Source of the DNA: JAJRXC01 sp047639555
GTDB lineage: Bacteria; Actinomycetota; Acidimicrobiia; Acidimicrobiales; Aldehydirespiratoraceae
Assembly: GCA_047639555.1 (NCBI GenBank)
Contig: JBLIOE010000022.1
Span: 1 to 64,000 of the forward strand
DNA: 64,000 nt
Direction of reading: 5' to 3'
A program made the position numbers and the translations under genes. Under the pieces are notes generated by a model. The model saw nothing but the letters and a program-made list of their open reading frames with translations. It ran no database searches and was not told the DNA's origin. Positions 26,297 through 35,494 of the stretch are shown here, in pieces. Within the stretch, counting starts at the first letter, position 1. Each line of letters begins with the position of its first letter.

Positions 26297-27463
26297 ATGA
26301 CCGCGAACGTGACGCGCAACCCGCTCCGTGATGAGAAAGAGTGGCCCCCGCCGCCGACCACAATCGCCGACTTTCATCGACGGATGCCGGCCTATTCGCC
26401 GACCCTCCTTTTTGATGCCCCCGAATTGGCCGAATCACTTGGCCTCGGTCGTGTCCTCGTGAAGGCCGAGACACGCCGTATGGGGCTGCCGTCTTTCAAG
26501 ATTCTCGGCGCATCCTGGGCGACGTATCAGGCCATCTGTGCCCACATCGGCCGTGAGCCCGAGCCCTGGGACAACATCAATGAGCTCGCCGCGAACCTCG
26601 CATACCTGAAGCCTTTCAAGCTCGCCACTGCCACCGACGGGAACCACGGCCGAGCAGTCTCGTTCATGGCGCGCTTGCTCGGATTCGACGCCCATATCTT
26701 TGTTCCGGCCGGAATGGCCGCTGCTCGGATCCAAGCGATGGAGAAAGAGGGAGCGACGGTCTCGATCGTCGATGGCGATTATGACGATGCCGTTGCTCGT
26801 TCAGGCCAAGAGGCGAGCGACACCTGCATCGTGGTCTCCGACACGTCTTGGCCCGGCTACGAAACTATTCCTGGTCAGGTGATCGAGGGATACACCACGA
26901 TCTTCAAGGAGATCGACGACGCCATCGACTCGAGTGGGGTCGAACATCCCGACCTCGTCGTGGTGCCGTTGGGCGTCGGCGCGTTCATGGCCGCCGCGAT
27001 CACGCACTATCGCGGCGGCGGTCGGTCGCCGCTGATCGCGGGCGTTGAACCGCTCGACGCCAACTGTTGTCAGGTCTCGTCGCTCGCCGGCGACATCGCC
27101 CATGTACCCGGCCCCCATGAATCGATCATGGTCGGGCTCAATTGTGGCCGCCCGTCGCTCATTGCGTGGCCGCGTCTCGCGAGCGGCATCGACTGGTTCG
27201 TTTCCGTGGACGACGACGCCGCGCGCGACGCAATGCGGGCGCTGGCCGACTCGGCCGTGGTCGCCGGTGAGACGGGCGGCGCCTCGCTCGCCGGACTCCG
27301 TGCGCTGCTGGCCGATGAAGAGGCGGCGGCCGATCTTGGTGACCTCTCAAAGAAGACGGCACTTGTCATCGTGACCGAGGGGGCGACGGATCCCGGCGCC
27401 TACGAGAAGATTGTCGGCCGAGGCCACGACAGCATCGGCCGAGTGCTCACTGCGATGCGGTAG
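26297..27463 (+). CDS. diaminopropionate ammonia-lyase-like PLP enzyme
   Basis: This 388-residue fold-type II PLP enzyme of the threonine dehydratase superfamily most resembles diaminopropionate ammonia-lyase, which turns 2,3-diaminopropionate into pyruvate and ammonia. The PLP lysine is in LPSFKILGASWA. A TATDGNHGRAVSFMARLLG motif supports the cofactor phosphate. A glycine-rich GVGAFMAAAI and VVAGETGGASLAG follow. The family assignment between diaminopropionate lyase and a related dehydratase is not certain. It is divergent from the HTH and thiamine-binding-like genes, and its 3' end overlaps icd by 17 bases. Confidence 0.8.
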   Translation: MTANVTRNPLRDEKEWPPPPTTIADFHRRMPAYSPTLLFDAPELAESLGLGRVLVKAETRRMGLPSFKILGASWATYQAICAHIGREPEPWDNINELAANLAYLKPFKLATATDGNHGRAVSFMARLLGFDAHIFVPAGMAAARIQAMEKEGATVSIVDGDYDDAVARSGQEASDTCIVVSDTSWPGYETIPGQVIEGYTTIFKEIDDAIDSSGVEHPDLVVVPLGVGAFMAAAITHYRGGGRSPLIAGVEPLDANCCQVSSLAGDIAHVPGPHESIMVGLNCGRPSLIAWPRLASGIDWFVSVDDDAARDAMRALADSAVVAGETGGASLAGLRALLADEEAAADLGDLSKKTALVIVTEGATDPGAYEKIVGRGHDSIGRVLTAMR

Positions 27464-28634
27464 TGATTCGCTGAGCGACGGCGTCGGCGTATCCCTGGCA
27501 GGAGAGAGAAGTTGACCCGGTGGAGAGATCACCGGTTACCTGGCCGTCGGCGATTGCGGTCTCGACGGCGGTAACGATGTCTTGCGCAGCCGCCGTCCAC
27601 CCGAGGTGCTCGAACATCATCGCACCCGAGAGGATCATCGATGACGGGTTCGCCTCGTTCTTGCCCGCGAGGAGCGGGGCCGTGCCGTGGGTCGCTTCGA
27701 AGACACCAACGCCGGTGTCATAGTTGATGTTTCCACCCGGAGCGATACCGATGCCGCCGACCTGCGCGGCAACTGCGTCGGACAGGTAGTCGCCATTGAG
27801 ATTCATGGTTGCGAGAATGTCGAACGACTCTGGGCGCAGGAGCAGCTGCTGGAATGCGTTGTCGGCGATGATGTCGTCAACCACGATCTGGCCGGGGCCT
27901 GCTTCTTCGCCGCGCGGGGCAACAACCGTGCTGAACTCGCGCTGGGCGAGGTCGTGGCCCCACCGAACAAAGGCCCCTTCGGTGTACTTCATGATGTTGC
28001 CCTTGTGGACAAACGTCACGCGGGACCGCCCATGGTCGATCGCATATTGGATCGCGGCCCGTTGGAGGCGTTCGGAGCGCCGCTTTGAGATCTGCTTGAG
28101 GCCAATGCCTCCGTCGGGTTCGAGGAACCAACCAAATTCCTTTTCGCAGAAGAAGCGGAGACGGTCGGCCTCCGGCGACTCTGCGGCGAGTTCGAGCCCG
28201 GTGTAGATGTCTTCGGTGTTCTCTCGAAAGACGACGATGTCGACGTTTTCAGGATGGACAACCGGCGAAGCGACACCAGGGAAGTATCGAATTGGACGGA
28301 CGCACGCGAAGAGGTCGAGGGTTTGACGCATCGTGACGTTCAAACTCCGGAATCCGCCGCCGGTCGGAGTGGTCAACGGACCCTTGATCGCGACGCCGTA
28401 CTGCTTGATGGTTTCCAGTGTCGCATCAGGCAACCAGTCGCCGACTTCGTCCATGGCCCGTTCGCCGGCGAGCACCTCCAGCCACTCGACCGTGTGGCCA
28501 CGCCGGTGCAGGGCGGCGTCGAATACCGTCTTCGACGCGGCCCATACTTCTGGACCGACGCCATCCCCTGGAATAAACGGAATTGTCTGGCTGCTGGCAT
28601 CCGCAGGGTTGACAGAGCTGGTTAAAGGGGTCAT
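27447..28634 (-). CDS. icd: isocitrate dehydrogenase, NADP type
   Basis: This TCA-cycle enzyme converts isocitrate to 2-oxoglutarate and CO2. The 395-residue protein is of the homodimeric Escherichia coli type. It shows IPGDGVGPEVW, GPLTTPTGGGFRSLNVTMRQ (substrate Ser/Arg loop), RENTEDIYTGLE, FVHKGNIMKYTEGAF with the catalytic Lys, and NLNGDYLSDAVAAQVGG for metal binding. ATHGTAP lies in the cofactor loop. NADP preference is inferred from overall similarity. Transcribed toward the ammonia-lyase gene, it shares 17 bases with it. Confidence 0.92.
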   Translation of the reverse strand: MTPLTSSVNPADASSQTIPFIPGDGVGPEVWAASKTVFDAALHRRGHTVEWLEVLAGERAMDEVGDWLPDATLETIKQYGVAIKGPLTTPTGGGFRSLNVTMRQTLDLFACVRPIRYFPGVASPVVHPENVDIVVFRENTEDIYTGLELAAESPEADRLRFFCEKEFGWFLEPDGGIGLKQISKRRSERLQRAAIQYAIDHGRSRVTFVHKGNIMKYTEGAFVRWGHDLAQREFSTVVAPRGEEAGPGQIVVDDIIADNAFQQLLLRPESFDILATMNLNGDYLSDAVAAQVGGIGIAPGGNINYDTGVGVFEATHGTAPLLAGKNEANPSSMILSGAMMFEHLGWTAAAQDIVTAVETAIADGQVTGDLSTGSTSLSCQGYADAVAQRITTASQ

Positions 28635-28797
28635 TGACAGCTGATCTTAACCATTCGTAATGTCACGCCACCGTTCTGTGGGCTCTTGCGGTGGAGAGTC
28701 GCGCGACTTGACGAAACGTAAAGCCGCTGAGCCTTGGCCCGATTCACCGGTAGAGACGAACTTCATCGGCGAAGTCTTGCATGGCTACGCTCCGGCC

Positions 28798-29583
28798 ATG
28801 CCCCATATTGATGTGCGCGGCCTCACGATGTACTTCGAGTTCCATGGCGACGGCCCACCCTTGTTGCATATCTCCGGCAGCGGCGCCGATCTTCGCACCA
28901 CGATGCCCGACCGCACCCCGCTCAATCGAACCTTCACCGGGCTGCACTACGACCAACGAGGGCTCGGCCAGACCAGCCCGGGTGATGCCCAACCGACTAT
29001 GGAGGACTTTGCCGACGATGCCGCTGCTCTCTGCGCCGTTCAGGGCTGGGATCGGTGCCATGTCATGGGCACCTCGTTCGGTGGAATGGTGGCGCAGCAT
29101 CTTGCAATCCGGCATCGGGAATTGGTTGACCGGCTCGTTCTGAATTGCACGTCTCCGGGCGGCGATGCCGCGTCGTATCCGCTCCACGAACTCCAACACC
29201 TCAGCGCGGAGGAGCGGGCCGATGTTTGGATGCCGCTCATGGACACGCGTTACGTGGCAGGGGAGGATCTCCCGGGCCTGGAGGGTTTCACCCAGCTCTT
29301 TCGGGACCGCCAAAGCGCCGAACTGTCGGCCGAAGCCGCCGCCGGAAATGCCCGCCAGCTCGAGGCGCGTCGTCACCACGACGCGACGGCCGGGCTCGGG
29401 AGCATTACGGCGCCGACGCTTGTCTGCGCGGGAAAATACGACGCGGTGGCGCCGATCGCGAACTCCGAGAAGCTTGTCGCCGCGATCCCGGACGCGACGC
29501 TCAAGACCTTCGAAGGCGGCCACATCTTCATGCTGCAAGATCCGGAGGCGATGCCTCGAATTCGAGACTTCTTGTTGGCCTAG
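28798..29583 (+). CDS. alpha/beta hydrolase
   Basis: The 261-residue protein has an alpha/beta-hydrolase core. An oxyanion region lies in LLHISGSGAD, then LHYDQRGLGQTS. The nucleophile elbow is GTSFGGMVAQ (Ser in G-x-S-x-G). An acid residue is in AGKYDAVAPI and the catalytic His in FEGGHIFM. ATG 28798 (PHIDVRGLTMYFE) is the family-like start; the open frame upstream has no matching sequence. Substrate is unknown. Its stop and the stop of the convergent helicase gene share the palindrome CTAG (29580-29583). Confidence 0.85.
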   Translation: MPHIDVRGLTMYFEFHGDGPPLLHISGSGADLRTTMPDRTPLNRTFTGLHYDQRGLGQTSPGDAQPTMEDFADDAAALCAVQGWDRCHVMGTSFGGMVAQHLAIRHRELVDRLVLNCTSPGGDAASYPLHELQHLSAEERADVWMPLMDTRYVAGEDLPGLEGFTQLFRDRQSAELSAEAAAGNARQLEARRHHDATAGLGSITAPTLVCAGKYDAVAPIANSEKLVAAIPDATLKTFEGGHIFMLQDPEAMPRIRDFLLA

Positions 29584-30935
29584 CCGGGACCGCGGTTGCC
29601 GCCGCTCTTGTTGTTCGATCCGCTGCCGCGCTTCGGACCACCCTTGCCCTGGGGGCCACCACTCCGCGTGCCAGGTTTACCCGCGCCTCGACTCTTGCCA
29701 CCCGTGGAACGGGTGCGCGGTTTCGACGACCGTTTCGTCTGCTGGCGGTTCTCGCTGGGCCGGTTGTCTCGCGCCCGATCCTCGGCCGTGTCGGGGGTGA
29801 GTTCGGGCATCTCGACGCCTTCGAACTCCGGTGGTTTGACGATTTCCGACGGGAGGTCCAGGCGTCGTTGCATCGTGCGCACAGCCTTGAGTTGGCTGGG
29901 GTCAACAAAGGAGATGACCTTGCCGCTCGCACCGGCACGGGCCGTACGGCCGCTTCGGTGGACATAGGCGGAGTCTTCGTCGACCGGGTCGAAGTGGATC
30001 ACGCACTCGACGCCGTCGACATGGATGCCGCGTGCGGCCACGTCGGTGGCCACCAGCGCGTGGGCCTTTCCGCGAGAGAAGTCGTCAAGCGCACGGGTGC
30101 GCTGCGACTGCGAGCGGTTGCCATGGATGGCGGCCGCCTTCACGCCCATTCGACCGAGCTGCTTGGCCAACCGGTCGGCGCCGTGACGGGTACGGGAGAA
30201 CACAATGGTCGGCCCGAAGGTGGCGATGACCGAAGCACAGAGTGGGACCCTGGCGGTGCGGGGAACCTCCCAGAAGAAGTGCTCCATCGCCTTGAGATCG
30301 GGTGACGCCGGGCCAACTTCATGACGGACCGGATTGGTTTGGTACCGCTTGATCAACTTGCCAACGTCGCCGTCGAGCGTTGCTGAATACAGCACGGTCT
30401 GGCGCTTGTTGGCGGTCTGATCGAGGATGCGCTTCACGACGGGCATGAAGCCCATGTCGGCCATCCGGTCGGCCTCGTCGATCACGACGATCGACGCATC
30501 GGCGAGCGATACGGAGCGGCGAGAAATGAGGTCTTCGAGGCGACCAGGGGTGGCGACGAGCACGTCGACCCCACGCTGCAACTTCTTCACCTGGGGCTCG
30601 ATGCCGACTCCGCCGTAGACGGCGATTATTCGGCGGCCAACCGCTTCGGCGAGGAGGCTGAGATCAGACGCGATCTGGTCGGCGAGTTCGCGGGTAGGCG
30701 CGAGGACGAGTGCCGCGGGACGTTTTGGCTCGGCCTTCTTGACCGCAGCGACGAGCGGGATACCGAAGGCCAGTGTCTTGCCTGATCCGGTTGGGGCTCG
30801 GGCGACAACGTCGCGGCCGTTCATCAGATCGGGGATCGACGCCGTCTGGATCTCGAAAGGTATGCGGATGCGCTGCTGGTCGAGCACCTCGACTATCGGT
30901 GCGGGCACGCCGAGGTCGGAAAACGTGGTGGCCAT
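29580..30935 (-). CDS. DEAD-box RNA helicase with basic Gly-rich tail
   Basis: This ATP-dependent RNA helicase is 451 residues. The Q motif is followed by Walker A ARAPTGSGKT, PTRELADQ, TPGRLEDL, VIDEADRMADMGF, SATLDG, and the second domain with IVFSRTRHG, ATDVAARGIHV and HRSGRTARAG. The last ~90 residues are a low-complexity Lys/Arg/Gly/Ser/Pro tail typical of helicases that bind RNA loosely in cold-shock or degradosome complexes. The start is ATG 30935 (ATTFSDLG). It is the first of two such helicases in the window; the second, at 60657, lacks the tail. Confidence 0.93.
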   Translation of the reverse strand: MATTFSDLGVPAPIVEVLDQQRIRIPFEIQTASIPDLMNGRDVVARAPTGSGKTLAFGIPLVAAVKKAEPKRPAALVLAPTRELADQIASDLSLLAEAVGRRIIAVYGGVGIEPQVKKLQRGVDVLVATPGRLEDLISRRSVSLADASIVVIDEADRMADMGFMPVVKRILDQTANKRQTVLYSATLDGDVGKLIKRYQTNPVRHEVGPASPDLKAMEHFFWEVPRTARVPLCASVIATFGPTIVFSRTRHGADRLAKQLGRMGVKAAAIHGNRSQSQRTRALDDFSRGKAHALVATDVAARGIHVDGVECVIHFDPVDEDSAYVHRSGRTARAGASGKVISFVDPSQLKAVRTMQRRLDLPSEIVKPPEFEGVEMPELTPDTAEDRARDNRPSENRQQTKRSSKPRTRSTGGKSRGAGKPGTRSGGPQGKGGPKRGSGSNNKSGGNRGPG

Positions 30936-31101
30936 TGAAGACGCCTGTGCAGCGGAGATTCTGAGTGAGCGTGCGCTCGCGGCTTGTCCGGTGCCCGTAC
31001 AGGATACCGGCACCCGGGCCAGTCGTGATCGAAGACGACCAAGGCAGCGTATGGATGGCCAGGCCTTGCCGGCTGCAGGCTTGCGGAACTAGGGGTGAGC
31101 G

Positions 31102-31494
31102 CTACTCGGCGTCGTCGCGGTCAAGCCGAAGACTGGCGCTGTTCATGCAGTAGCGGTGGCCCGTGGGCTGCGGTCCGTCGGGGAAGCGGTGGCCGAGATG
31201 GGCGCTGCAGTTGGTGCACACCGCCTCTTCACGGACCATGCCGTGGCTGGTGTCGCTGTGGATCGTCACGACGTCTTCGCCGACTGAGTCGAAGAAGCTT
31301 GGCCAACCGGAACCGGACTCGAACTTTGTGTCGCTCGTGAACAGCGCAGTTTCGCAGACGATGCAGCGATAGGTGCCGTCGTCGTGGCAATCCCAGTACT
31401 CGCCGGAGAAGGCGCGTTCGGTACCGGCCTGTTGTGTGACCTCGTACTGCTCCGCGGTGAGGCGGGCTCGCAGGTCGTCATTTGTGTGGGTCAT
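31102..31494 (-). CDS. msrB: peptide-methionine (R)-S-oxide reductase
   Basis: MsrB repairs oxidised methionine. The 130-residue protein has the two zinc CxxC pairs (CIVC and CTNC), SGSGWPSFFDSV, and the catalytic Cys in RYCMNSASL. ATG 31494 is preceded on its strand by GAAGGAG. It is divergent from recA with a 230-base gap. The LexA box in that gap lies about 96 bases from the msrB start, so shared damage control is possible but unproven. Confidence 0.94.
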   Translation of the reverse strand: MTHTNDDLRARLTAEQYEVTQQAGTERAFSGEYWDCHDDGTYRCIVCETALFTSDTKFESGSGWPSFFDSVGEDVVTIHSDTSHGMVREEAVCTNCSAHLGHRFPDGPQPTGHRYCMNSASLRLDRDDAE

Positions 31495-31589
31495 CTTCGA
31501 CTCCTTCTTCGTTCGCTTGCACCCTAAAACACCTCGACCGAACCTTTTGGTCCCGAACCCAAGGATTTCTCTCGGTTGGGTCCTTGACC

Positions 31590-31601
31590 GAACGCCTGTT
31601 C
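31590..31601. promoter_or_regulatory. LexA (SOS) box upstream of recA
   Basis: GAAC-GCCT-GTTC inside CGAACGCCTGTTCG matches the actinobacterial/Gram-positive LexA operator (CGAAC-N4-GTTCG). It lies 124 bases upstream of the recA GTG and between msrB and recA. LexA itself is encoded at 42352-42978. Confidence 0.88.
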
Positions 31602-31724
31602 GCAATTACGGTCTTGTCATTCGTTCCGCGCAGATGGGTGTCACACCCCCTTCGTAAGTTCGAGCCCAACAACCACACCCCCCAATAACAACAGGCGCAT
31701 CGGGCGCAGACGTCAGGAGACAAC

Positions 31725-32795
31725 GTGGAACGAGACAAGGCACTCGACATGGCCCTCGGGCAGATCGAGAAGCAGTTCGGTAAGGGCTCGGTCATGAAAA
31801 TGGGCGAAAAGGCCAGCCTCGGTATCGAGTCGGTACCTACCGGTGCCCTGGCACTGGATCTCGCCCTCGGCATAGGTGGCCTCCCCCGAGGTCGCGTCAC
31901 CGAGATCTTCGGCCCAGAGTCGTCGGGTAAGACCACACTCGCCACTCACGTGGTGGCCGAAGCCCAGCGCAATGGCGGCATCTGCGCCTACATCGATGCC
32001 GAGCACGCGATGGATCCGGTCTACGCCAAGTCCATTGGTGTTGATATCGACGAACTGCTGATCTCGCAGCCTGATACAGGGGAGCAGGCGCTCGAAATCG
32101 TCGACATGTTGGTGCGCTCCGGCGCCCTCGACGTCATCGTGATCGATTCGGTGGCCGCCCTCACCCCTCGTGCGGAAATTGAAGGCGACATGGGCGACAC
32201 CCACGTGGGCCTCCAGGCCCGTTTGATGTCGCAGGCATTACGCAAGCTCACTGCCAACCTCAGCAAATCCGGCACCGTCTGTATCTTCATCAATCAGTTG
32301 CGAGAGAAGATCGGCGTCATGTTCGGCTCACCCGAAACGACTCCCGGCGGCCGGGCGTTGAAGTTCTACTCGTCATGCCGTCTCGATATTCGCCGTATCG
32401 AGTCCATCAAGGACGGCGTCGAAATCGTCGGCAACCGCACCCGCGTCAAGGTCGTAAAGAACAAGTGTGCCCCGCCGTTCCGTCAGGCCGAGTTCGACAT
32501 CATGTACGGCACCGGCATTTCCCGTGAGGGTTCGGTGCTCGATCTTGCGGTCGAGGAGGACATCGTCAAGAAATCGGGTGCGTGGTACACGTACGACGGC
32601 GAACAGATGGGCCAAGGGCGCGAGAACGCCAAGAAGTTCTTGCAGGAAAACCCTGAGGTCATGGTCGAAATCTCCGACCGTGTCTGGAAGGCCGTCATGC
32701 CCGAACCCGAAACTCCTGAAGCGATTGATTTGAAGGCTGAGGACGACGACGAGTTCTCCGACGCCGACGATCTTCCGATCGCCATCGACGACTGA
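31725..32795 (+). CDS. recA: recombinase RecA
   Basis: RecA forms filaments on single-stranded DNA for recombination and triggers LexA self-cleavage. The 356-residue protein has the N-terminal oligomerisation helix, Walker A GPESSGKTT, Walker B VIVIDSVAAL, loop L1 EGDMGDTHVGLQARLMSQAL, and loop L2 with the Gln/Phe-rich GVMFGSPETTPGGRALKFYSS. It ends in an acidic tail (DDDEFSDADD). There is no intein. GTG 31725 is set by AGGAG at 31715-31719. A LexA box stands upstream. Confidence 0.97.
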   Translation: MERDKALDMALGQIEKQFGKGSVMKMGEKASLGIESVPTGALALDLALGIGGLPRGRVTEIFGPESSGKTTLATHVVAEAQRNGGICAYIDAEHAMDPVYAKSIGVDIDELLISQPDTGEQALEIVDMLVRSGALDVIVIDSVAALTPRAEIEGDMGDTHVGLQARLMSQALRKLTANLSKSGTVCIFINQLREKIGVMFGSPETTPGGRALKFYSSCRLDIRRIESIKDGVEIVGNRTRVKVVKNKCAPPFRQAEFDIMYGTGISREGSVLDLAVEEDIVKKSGAWYTYDGEQMGQGRENAKKFLQENPEVMVEISDRVWKAVMPEPETPEAIDLKAEDDDEFSDADDLPIAIDD

Positions 32796-32825
32796 CGGTT
32801 CTTCGTTGTTCTGAGTGAGCTTGCG

Positions 32826-33215
32826 CTAATCGAGCGTGATGACGATGCCGACGCCCGGATTGTCATCACGCTTGATGCGTTTTGTGATCTTGGAGACGAA
32901 GTTGATCATTCGGTACTGCACGCCGTACTTCGACTTCACCGCGGCCTCGACAGGCGCGAACGCCGCACCGGTAACCACTACGGCGGTACCGCTCACTGAT
33001 GCGGCGCCGTCGGCCACTTTCCCTCGCGTGTTCGAGGGGACAAGTTCAACGGCCGGTGTGTTGTTGATTCGTTTGACCTTCCAAGCGCTGGTGTCGGTCG
33101 TGAACCCCACCGTGCCATCGCCGAGGTCAGCGATCCACACGGGAGTCTCCTTGCGGCGACCGTCCTTCGTGAAGGTGGTGAGTCGGACGTACTTCTCGGC
33201 AGCGATCGCAGTCAT
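32826..33215 (-). CDS. PPOX-class split-barrel protein, probably F420-dependent
   Basis: This 129-residue flavin-reductase-like split-barrel protein belongs to the pyridoxamine-phosphate-oxidase superfamily, actinobacterial F420-dependent subgroup (KYVRLTTFTKDGRRKETPVW, TTDTSAWKVKRI, VELVPSNTRG). Related proteins reduce or oxidise small molecules with F420H2 or FMN. No catalytic substrate can be read from the sequence. It lies between recA and miaB on the opposite strand, 24 bases from the miaB start. Confidence 0.8.
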   Translation of the reverse strand: MTAIAAEKYVRLTTFTKDGRRKETPVWIADLGDGTVGFTTDTSAWKVKRINNTPAVELVPSNTRGKVADGAASVSGTAVVVTGAAFAPVEAAVKSKYGVQYRMINFVSKITKRIKRDDNPGVGIVITLD

Positions 33216-33239
33216 GGTCGCAACGGTAGCCTGGCCAAC

Positions 33240-34694
33240 GTGGGTAAGTCCTATGCGATCCGCACCTACGGGTGCCAGATGAATGAGCACGACTCCGAAC
33301 GTATTTCGGGTTTGCTTGAAGCCGACGGAATGTCGCGCGTCGACGATGTCGAAGATGCCGACGTGGTGGTGCTCAACACGTGTTGTATTCGTGAGAACGC
33401 CGACAACAAGCTCTACGGGGCACTCGGTCAACTCAAAGTTCTGAAAGAGGCCAACCCGAATCTCCAGATCGCGGTGGCCGGATGTCTGGCGCAGAAGGAC
33501 CGGGAGCTGATCACCGAACGAGCGGGCCACGTCGACGTGGTGTTCGGAACCCACAACGTTGACCGCGCGGCGGAGCTCCTCGACCATGCAGCGAAACACG
33601 GCCAGATCGTTGAGATTCTCGAAGCCACCGCTCGTGAGGATGCCGACCGATTCCCGTCGGCCTTGCCCACGAATCGAGAAGCCGACCATGCCGCGTGGGT
33701 CACGATCCAGATCGGCTGCGACAACACCTGCGCCTTCTGCATCGTGCCGTCGGTGCGTGGACCAGAGATCAGCCGCCCGTTCGGTGACCTTGTCGCTGAG
33801 GTCGAGCACCTGGCCGGCGATGGGGTGAGCGAGATCACTCTGCTCGGACAAAATGTCAACAGCTATGGCCGCGACCTGGCGCTCGCCCGTCGCTCCGAGA
33901 CCAGCGACGACGACGCCCACTGGTGTGGCCCAGCGTGGGTCGACGACCGACGGGCACGACCGTTGTTCGCCGACCTCATTCGGGCCGCGGGGGCCGTCGA
34001 CGGAGTCCACCGGGTGCGCTTCATCAGCCCCCACCCAAAGGACATGCGCTCCGACGTCTTTGCCGCGATGGCGGAGACGCCAGAGGCTTGTGAACATCTC
34101 CACTTCCCTCTGCAGTCGGGAAGCGACACGGTCCTGGCCGCTATGCACCGTGGCTACACCGCTGAGCGCTACCTCGAGAAGCTCTTCGAGGCCAGGGCGA
34201 CGATCCCCGAAGTGTCAGTGACCACAGACATCATCGTCGGGTTCCCAGGGGAGACCGACGACGACTTCGAACGCACCCTTGAGGTCGCCGCCGCGGCCCA
34301 GTTCGACGCCGCATTCACCTTTGTGTTCTCGCCGCGGGCGGGCACCGAAGCTGCGGAGATGACAGACCAATTCGTCGACCATGCGGTGGCTGTCGAACGC
34401 TACGAACGGCTCCGAATCGTGGTCCAGCGATCGAGCATTGCCGCCAATGAACGCCGCATCGGCCTCGTGGAAGAAGTCACCGTTGAAGGCCCTTCGAAGA
34501 AGGACCCGTCGGTCACTACGGGACGAACTCGGCGCAACGCGCTCGTGCACTTCCCAACGCCGACCGTCCTTCGCCCCGGCACGTATGCCGAAGTGCGGAT
34601 AACCGCGGCGAAGGTAAACCATCTTCGCGGCGAGCTGATCGAAGTCACCCGGGCGGCGCGCCACCGCATCCGTATTCCGGTGACCGCGGGCTGA
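33240..34694 (+). CDS. miaB: tRNA-2-methylthio-N6-isopentenyladenosine-37 synthase
   Basis: MiaB thiomethylates the isopentenyl-adenosine at tRNA position 37 after MiaA acts. The 484-residue protein has the MTTase N-terminal cysteines (TYGCQMNEHDS, LNTCCIRENAD, AVAGCLAQKD), the radical-SAM motif CDNTCAFC, and a C-terminal TRAM domain. The CQMNEHDSE signature distinguishes it from RimO. miaA lies about 800 bases downstream. GTG 33240 is the first start that keeps the MTTase domain whole. Confidence 0.95.
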   Translation: MGKSYAIRTYGCQMNEHDSERISGLLEADGMSRVDDVEDADVVVLNTCCIRENADNKLYGALGQLKVLKEANPNLQIAVAGCLAQKDRELITERAGHVDVVFGTHNVDRAAELLDHAAKHGQIVEILEATAREDADRFPSALPTNREADHAAWVTIQIGCDNTCAFCIVPSVRGPEISRPFGDLVAEVEHLAGDGVSEITLLGQNVNSYGRDLALARRSETSDDDAHWCGPAWVDDRRARPLFADLIRAAGAVDGVHRVRFISPHPKDMRSDVFAAMAETPEACEHLHFPLQSGSDTVLAAMHRGYTAERYLEKLFEARATIPEVSVTTDIIVGFPGETDDDFERTLEVAAAAQFDAAFTFVFSPRAGTEAAEMTDQFVDHAVAVERYERLRIVVQRSSIAANERRIGLVEEVTVEGPSKKDPSVTTGRTRRNALVHFPTPTVLRPGTYAEVRITAAKVNHLRGELIEVTRAARHRIRIPVTAG

Positions 34695-34696
34695 CG

Positions 34697-35494
34697 ATGG
34701 CCCTCGATTATCCGCGTGCGTTTGGACCTAGCGTTCGGCATGCGCTCGCCGGCGACGAACTCGTCGAAATTGGCAACGACGGTGCGATTTCGTTGCTTCG
34801 CCCATCTGGACCGGACCGTGACGTGCTTGTGTTGCACCAACGGCCTCCCGTCACGTCGTCGGTTTTGGCCGAGGGGGAACGACTGTTGTGGCTCGCTGGT
34901 CGGGCGTCGGCGCCGCCTCTCGTGGCCAGCGCCCGCGCCGATGAGGGAGATGAGGCGCTCGTCGTCCTCCTCTCCGCCGGTGCGGTCACGGCGAGCGACG
35001 GTCACCCGATGGGTCCCGAAGCGCTTGTCACCGCGCTGGCCGACGCGCTGCGTTTACTCCACGCTCTCGACACCGCTGAATGTCCGCTCCGGGCTGACGT
35101 TGCCGCCCTTCGCTCGATCGTCGACCAGCAAATCGAACGCCACGGAACGGCACCGTCAGATGGCCCCTACGTCGGTCGCTCGCCCGCCGAACTCGCGACG
35201 CTGTTCGACGATGCGCTCGCCGCGTTGCCCTCTGCCGATGACACCCCGGTCTTCGTCCACGCGTCGCTCGCCGCATCGCGGCTCTGGTTCGATCCGGCCG
35301 GTTCGGTCACCCTCACGGGATGGGGCCGTGGCGGAGTGGGCGACCGCCATCTCGATCTCGCAGCGGCGGCAATGATGCTCACCGAGCTTCACGGCCCCGC
35401 TCTGGTCGGACCGTTCTTTGATGCTTACGGCTTCGATCGCGTGGATCTACGTCGCCTCGATGCCTTTCAGATGCTCGCCGCCCTTCTCAAATGA
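34697..35494 (+). CDS. aminoglycoside-phosphotransferase-fold protein lacking catalytic Asp
   Basis: The 265-residue protein has the late-domain pattern of APH-type kinases: LRLLHALDTAECPLR, then FVHASLAASRLWFD, then TLTGWGRGGVGDRHLDLA. In active relatives the last two read HGDLxxxN and the metal-binding D-x-G of the IDLG type. Here the HGD aspartate is Ser, the downstream Asn is missing and the metal Asp is Gly. The fold appears intact but phosphotransfer chemistry is unlikely, so it is probably a pseudokinase. It sits two bases after miaB and overlaps miaA by four bases. Its role is unknown. Confidence 0.62.
   Translation: MALDYPRAFGPSVRHALAGDELVEIGNDGAISLLRPSGPDRDVLVLHQRPPVTSSVLAEGERLLWLAGRASAPPLVASARADEGDEALVVLLSAGAVTASDGHPMGPEALVTALADALRLLHALDTAECPLRADVAALRSIVDQQIERHGTAPSDGPYVGRSPAELATLFDDALAALPSADDTPVFVHASLAASRLWFDPAGSVTLTGWGRGGVGDRHLDLAAAAMMLTELHGPALVGPFFDAYGFDRVDLRRLDAFQMLAALLK

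Noticed and set aside
32826..34148. One 440-codon minus-strand gene opposite miaB
   Set aside because: Only its last 129 codons (32826-33215) match a real family (PPOX split-barrel); the rest is a shadow of miaB.
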